Assembly: GCA_024426085.1 (NCBI GenBank)
Contig: CP087975.1
Location: forward strand, 310,001-374,000
Direction: 5' to 3'
DNA length: 64,000 nt
Source of the DNA: Rhizobium sp. RCAM05350
GTDB lineage: Bacteria > Pseudomonadota > Alphaproteobacteria > Rhizobiales > Rhizobiaceae
Below the pieces are notes generated by a model that searched no databases, was not told where the DNA came from, and saw only the letters and a program-made list of their open reading frames with translations. The position numbers were made by a program, and so were the translations under genes. Shown here piece by piece: positions 60,408 to 64,000 of this stretch; within the stretch, counting starts at the first letter, position 1, and each line of letters opens with the position of its first letter.

Positions 60408-61097
60408 ATGGACATGGAAGCCGGCAAGCGACCTGCGACGGATCCGGAAATTTACCAGCGGCTATGGAACGCCATTGCCGAGCGGCAGATCAGTCCCGGA
60501 ACGCGACTGAAGGAGGAGCAGCTTTCGGAAATATTCTCTGCAAGCCGGGCGCGCATTCGCCAGGTGCTGCAGAACCTTGCCCACGACGGATTGATCACCT
60601 TGGTCCCCAATCGCGGCGCCTTCGTGTCGAAGCCTTCCATCGAAGAGGCGCGCGACGTGTTCTTCGCCCGCCGGACGATCGAGGAACGTCTGGTCGAAAG
60701 GCTTTGCGTGACGATTGATGCCGCCGGGATCGGCAAACTGCGAGACCATGTCGAGGAGGAACGCAAAGCGCATGCGCATGCAGACGTCGCCTCTGCCATC
60801 AGGCTCTCAGGCGCGTTTCACCTGATGATCGCCGAACTGGCGCAATCGCAGATCCTGACCGACCTTTTGCGCGACCTGATCTCACGAACATCGCTGATCA
60901 TGGCGATGTATCAGCAGAAGGACGTCCATAATTGCAGGCCCGGACGAACACAATGCGATCGTCGATTGCATCGTTGCCTCGACGCCAAGCAGGCGCTTGC
61001 CGTCATGCATCACCATCTCGCCCATATCGAGAACCAGTTGGATCTGGAGACCGACCGCGTCGCCACCCACGACCTGGAGGACATTCTCGGTTTCTGA
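60408..61097 (+). CDS. GntR-family regulator, FCD type (frameshifted)
   Basis: About 229 residues. The winged HTH includes EEQLSEIFSASRARIRQVLQNLAHDGLITLVPNRGAFVSKPSIE. The FCD domain includes FHLMIAELAQSQILTDLLRDLISRTSLI. Two compensating indels near 60945 and 60985 disturb about 14 residues around DEHNAIVDC; the end, KQALAVMHHHLAHIENQLDLE, is in the first frame. Divergent from the peptide transporter operon and 33 bases before an amidohydrolase gene; likely regulator of both. Confidence 0.85.
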   Translation: MDMEAGKRPATDPEIYQRLWNAIAERQISPGTRLKEEQLSEIFSASRARIRQVLQNLAHDGLITLVPNRGAFVSKPSIEEARDVFFARRTIEERLVERLCVTIDAAGIGKLRDHVEEERKAHAHADVASAIRLSGAFHLMIAELAQSQILTDLLRDLISRTSLIMAMYQQKDVHNCRPGRTQCDRRLHRCLDAKQALAVMHHHLAHIENQLDLETDRVATHDLEDILGF

Positions 61098-61130
61098 GCG
61101 CAACTGAGCGACATACTGAAAGGCAACACC

Positions 61131-62585
61131 ATGGGGCAGCCGGATATCCTCCTGCGCAACGTAACCGCCGTGACCGTCGACGAGGATCGGCGCGTCATCG
61201 ACCGTGCCTGGATCGCGATTACCGGCGATCGTATTTCCGGATTGGGCAGCGAGACCAGCGATGCTCCGTCTGAAGGCGCGGGGCAGACGATCGATGGCGC
61301 TGGCATGATCGCCATGCCGGGCCTGATCGACAGTCACTCGCACGCCGGACACGGCCTCGTCCGCTCGGCAGGCTCGGGCGATGTCGACCGATGGTTCGAG
61401 GTCTGCGAGGAAATTTATGCACGCGGTTCGACAACCGCGTTCTGGCGTGCCGAGGCCCGCCTGACATTGCTGGAGCGGCTGCAGGGCGGCGTCACCACGG
61501 CCATGACCCTGCTCGGCGGCGGCGCCGATATCATGCGCACCGACGATCCGGCCTTTGGCGATGCACATTGCGAAGCAACGGTCGAGTCCGGTCTGCGCAC
61601 GATCCTCGCTGTCGGCCCCGGCCGTCCGCCCTACCCGCGCACGTACCGACGCTATGACGACGATGGACGGAGCCATGACGCGCCCGTCTCCTTCGAGCGC
61701 CAGCTGGAGGTCTGCGAAACCCTGATCGACCGCTGGGATGATGTGCTCGAAGGGCGCACCGGTGTGTCGCTGACAATGCCGGTCTATTACGCCAAGGATG
61801 TCGCCGACGAACAGAGCCTTCGCCACGTCCGGGACATGGGCGATGCCGTCATGGCCCTGCGCCAGCGCAAGAATGTCCTCTTCACCCAGGACGGCCATCG
61901 TGACGGATCGATCGCGCTTGCGCGACCTTGGCGTGCTCAGCCGGTTCGCCCTGCTGGGTCACAGCGTCGATCTAACACCTGAAGACTTCGAGGCACTGAA
62001 GGAAACCGGTGCGTCGATCATCCATAACCCCAGCGCCATCATGTCCATCTATGGCCGCTGCCCCGTTCCTGAATTGATCGACGCCGGCATTACAGTCTGC
62101 CTCGGTTCCGGACGCCGCGGCACCGGACCGTGGGTACGACATGTTCCGCCACATGGCGCAGTGCATGCACTATCACCGCCGTCACTTCCACGGATCCTGA
62201 CTACATGCCACCCGGCAAGACCCTCGAAATGGCGACGATCGACGCGGCCCGCGCGCTCAGCCTGGAGAAAGATCTCGGATCGCTGGAAACAGGCAAGAAG
62301 GCGGATATCGTGCTGGTGGATGCCCGCAAGGCGCACATGTACCCGCCGGGAATGCCCGTCACGCGGCTCGCACATTTTGCCAATGCCGCCGATGTCGACA
62401 CCGTCATCGTCAACGGAAAGGTGCTGATGCGCGGCCGGCAAATTCCGCACCTCGATATCGCAGAGATTCTCGATAGTGCCGCGCTGGAGCAGAAACGCGC
62501 TTTCGAGCGGGTTGGCATGACGCAACTCTGGGCGGAGCCTGCATCCTACTGGCGCACGAGCCGGCGGATAGTTGATACGCATTGA
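61131..62585 (+). CDS. Amidohydrolase-superfamily deaminase/chlorohydrolase-like protein (frameshifted)
   Basis: About 484 residues. Metal motif His69-Ser-His71 (GLIDSHSHAGHG), the later His in LLGHSVDLTPEDF, and a CLGSD-type Asp that is only readable when indels are repaired. Breaks lie near 61918, 62115 and 62195. The C-terminus, GKTLEMATIDAARALSLEKDLGSLETGKKADIVLVD, is typical of the chlorohydrolase/guanine deaminase branch. With the other amidohydrolases it suggests stepwise breakdown of an N-rich ring or amide compound. Confidence 0.84.
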
Positions 62586-62786
62586 GCATCGCGGGCCGTC
62601 GCACCATCGACTTCCAGCACGCGTGATAATCAGTGGCATGCTTCGATCCGTGACGCGAAACTGCCGCTTCACCAAGGCTGCGGCGCCCACTCGGGGCAAA
62701 GTTGAACCGAATTGCTGCCGGTGCGGCAAGCCTGCCTGACCCACCCGGAACAGAGTCAGTCCGGAAACGTTCTGTGCTCGGTCGCA

Positions 62787-62815
62787 AAGAGGGACCCGGC
62801 AGCCGGATCCCTCTT
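62787..62815 (-). terminator. Terminator hairpin of groEL
   Basis: A 13-bp stem (one G-T pair) with a three-base loop, 34 bases after the groEL stop. On the minus strand it is followed by TTTGCG. It lies between groEL and the convergent amidohydrolase gene and likely serves groEL. Confidence 0.8.
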
Positions 62816-62849
62816 CATTTCAAACCCGTGTTTTCGAGACGAAAACGCG

Positions 62850-64000
62850 TTACATCATGCCGCCCATGTCAGGCATGCCGCCGCCAGCCGATTCCTTCTT
62901 CGGCAGTTCGGCAATCATGGCTTCCGTGGTGATCAGCAGCGAGGCAACCGAAGCTGCGTTCTGCAGGGCAGTGCGGACAACCTTGACCGGATCGACGATA
63001 CCCATGGCGATCATGTCGCCAAATTCGCCGGTCTGGGCGTTGTAGCCGTAGTTGTCGGTGTTGCTTTCGAGGATCTTGCCAACGATAATCGAGCCTTCGT
63101 CGCCTGCGTTTTCAGCGATCTGGCGAACCAGCGACTGAAGTGCCTTGCGAACGATATTGATACCGGCGGTCTGGTCGTCGTTCGCGCCCTTGAGATCGAG
63201 AACGATCGAGGCACGCAGCAGAGCGGTACCGCCGCCCGGCACGATGCCTTCTTCGACCGCTGCGCGGGTTGCGTTCAGCGCGTCATCGATACGGTCCTTC
63301 TTTTCCTTCACTTCGATTTCAGTCGCACCGCCGACGCGGATGACGGCAACGCCGCCGGAAAGCTTGGCAAGACGCTCCTGCAGCTTTTCCTTGTCGTAGT
63401 CGGACGTCGTTTCCTCAATCTGGGCCTTGATCTGGGCCACGCGGCCATCGATCTCGGCCTTCTGGCCTGCGCCATCGACCAGGATGGTGTTTTCCTTGGT
63501 GATCGTGACCTTCTTGACGCGGCCGAGCATGTCGAGCGTGACGTTTTCAAGCTTGATGCCGATATCCTCGGATACGACCTGACCCGAGGTCAAAATTGCG
63601 ATGTCTTCGAGCATCGCCTTGCGGCGATCGCCGAAGCCCGGAGCCTTGACGGCAGCGATCTTCAGGCCGCCACGCAGCTTGTTGACGACGAGGGTCGCAA
63701 GAGCTTCGCCTTCAACGTCTTCCGAGATGATCAGGAGCGGCTTGCCAGTCTGAACGACGGCTTCCAGCACAGGCAGAAGCGCCTGCAGATTGGAAAGCTT
63801 CTTTTCATGAAGCAGGACATAGGCGTCCTCGAGTTCAGCCACCATCTTTTCGGCATTGGTGACGAAATACGGGCTGAGATAGCCGCGATCGAACTGCATG
63901 CCTTCGACGACTTCAAGTTCGGTTTCGGCGGTCTTGGCTTCTTCAACCGTGATGACGCCTTCATTGCCGACCTTCTGCATCGCGTCAGCGATGTACTGGC
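62850..64000 (-). CDS. groL: Chaperonin GroEL, C-terminal part (5' end outside the window)
   Basis: The last 383 or so residues of the 60-kDa chaperonin. Family motifs are [103 protein letters not shown], and the end [14 protein letters not shown]. The frame is intact to the window edge. Rhizobia often carry several groEL copies; which one this is cannot be decided here. A strong hairpin follows the stop. Confidence 0.97.
   Translation of the reverse strand, partial: QYIADAMQKVGNEGVITVEEAKTAETELEVVEGMQFDRGYLSPYFVTNAEKMVAELEDAYVLLHEKKLSNLQALLPVLEAVVQTGKPLLIISEDVEGEALATLVVNKLRGGLKIAAVKAPGFGDRRKAMLEDIAILTSGQVVSEDIGIKLENVTLDMLGRVKKVTITKENTILVDGAGQKAEIDGRVAQIKAQIEETTSDYDKEKLQERLAKLSGGVAVIRVGGATEIEVKEKKDRIDDALNATRAAVEEGIVPGGGTALLRASIVLDLKGANDDQTAGINIVRKALQSLVRQIAENAGDEGSIIVGKILESNTDNYGYNAQTGEFGDMIAMGIVDPVKVVRTALQNAASVASLLITTEAMIAELPKKESAGGGMPDMGGMM

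Noticed and set aside
1-64000. CRISPR arrays, tRNA/rRNA genes, IS elements, prophage, integrase or toxin-antitoxin genes
   Set aside because: No regularly spaced repeats, no cloverleaf candidates, no transposase or integrase motifs were seen on either strand.
1-64000. Reading the frameshifted genes as true pseudogenes
   Set aside because: Breaks occur evenly across unrelated operons, are single-base, are often in homopolymers, and leave all catalytic motifs intact; decay would also bring stops and missense changes.

Overview
The window is about 61% GC, densely coded DNA from a member of the Rhizobiales, most probably a Rhizobiaceae genus such as Rhizobium, Agrobacterium or Ensifer. The evidence is an ExsH-like RTX glycanase, an Aap-type amino acid transporter, an L-arabinonate-dehydratase-type IlvD protein, a Noc/Occ-type transporter, and a groEL whose C-terminus ends in a GGM-rich tail. 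Nearly everything is nutrient uptake and catabolism. Six ABC transport systems, six FCD-type GntR regulators and one LacI regulator each sit beside their own enzymes, as on a rhizobial chromid or megaplasmid. No tRNA, rRNA, IS element, prophage or CRISPR array was seen.

Layout. 1-4.1 kb: tail of an unidentified membrane protein, then an iron(III) ABC operon (fbpC-fbpA-fbpB, minus strand). 4.5-5.7 kb: small genes (XRE regulator, acylphosphatase, a 75-residue unknown). 5.7-11.2 kb: Noc/Occ-type polar amino acid ABC transporter with an M20 amidohydrolase and divergent GntR. 11.3-13.2 kb: thioesterase and ExsH-like glycanase. 13.5-20.8 kb: GntR and a 5-oxoprolinase operon (NRAMP-like carrier, pxpA, ycsI-like gene, fused pxpB-pxpC, biotin carboxylase/BCCP). 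20.9-32.0 kb: sugar and sugar-acid block (GntR, DHDPS-family enzyme, IlvD/Edd dehydratase, SDR, DgoD, GntR, divergent AraFGH-type transporter and aldose epimerase). 32.1-43.0 kb: one long minus-strand operon with a LacI regulator, a CUT1 sugar-type ABC transporter, two ADP-ribosylglycohydrolase-family proteins, a class III CoA-transferase and a CitE/HpcH-type lyase. This is the most unusual system here. 43.4-44.2 kb: four tiny proteins, three with a clear membrane segment. 44.3-62.6 kb: nitrogen-compound island with three chlorohydrolase/deaminase-like amidohydrolases, one cytosine-deaminase-like amidohydrolase counted among them or beside them (four amidohydrolases in all), a hydantoin/Asp-Glu racemase, a flavin reductase-like protein, AapJQM without AapP, a Dpp-type peptide transporter and two GntR regulators. 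62.8-64.0 kb: 3' part of groEL.

Quality warning. About half of the genes are broken by single-base indels (roughly 45 over the window), often in short homopolymers, while the protein sequence resumes perfectly in the next frame. This looks like uncorrected sequencing error, not gene decay. I therefore give whole-gene spans and note each break. Very long apparent fusions (IlvD with the DHDPS-family protein, AraG with AraH, AapQ with AapM) are by-products of these indels.
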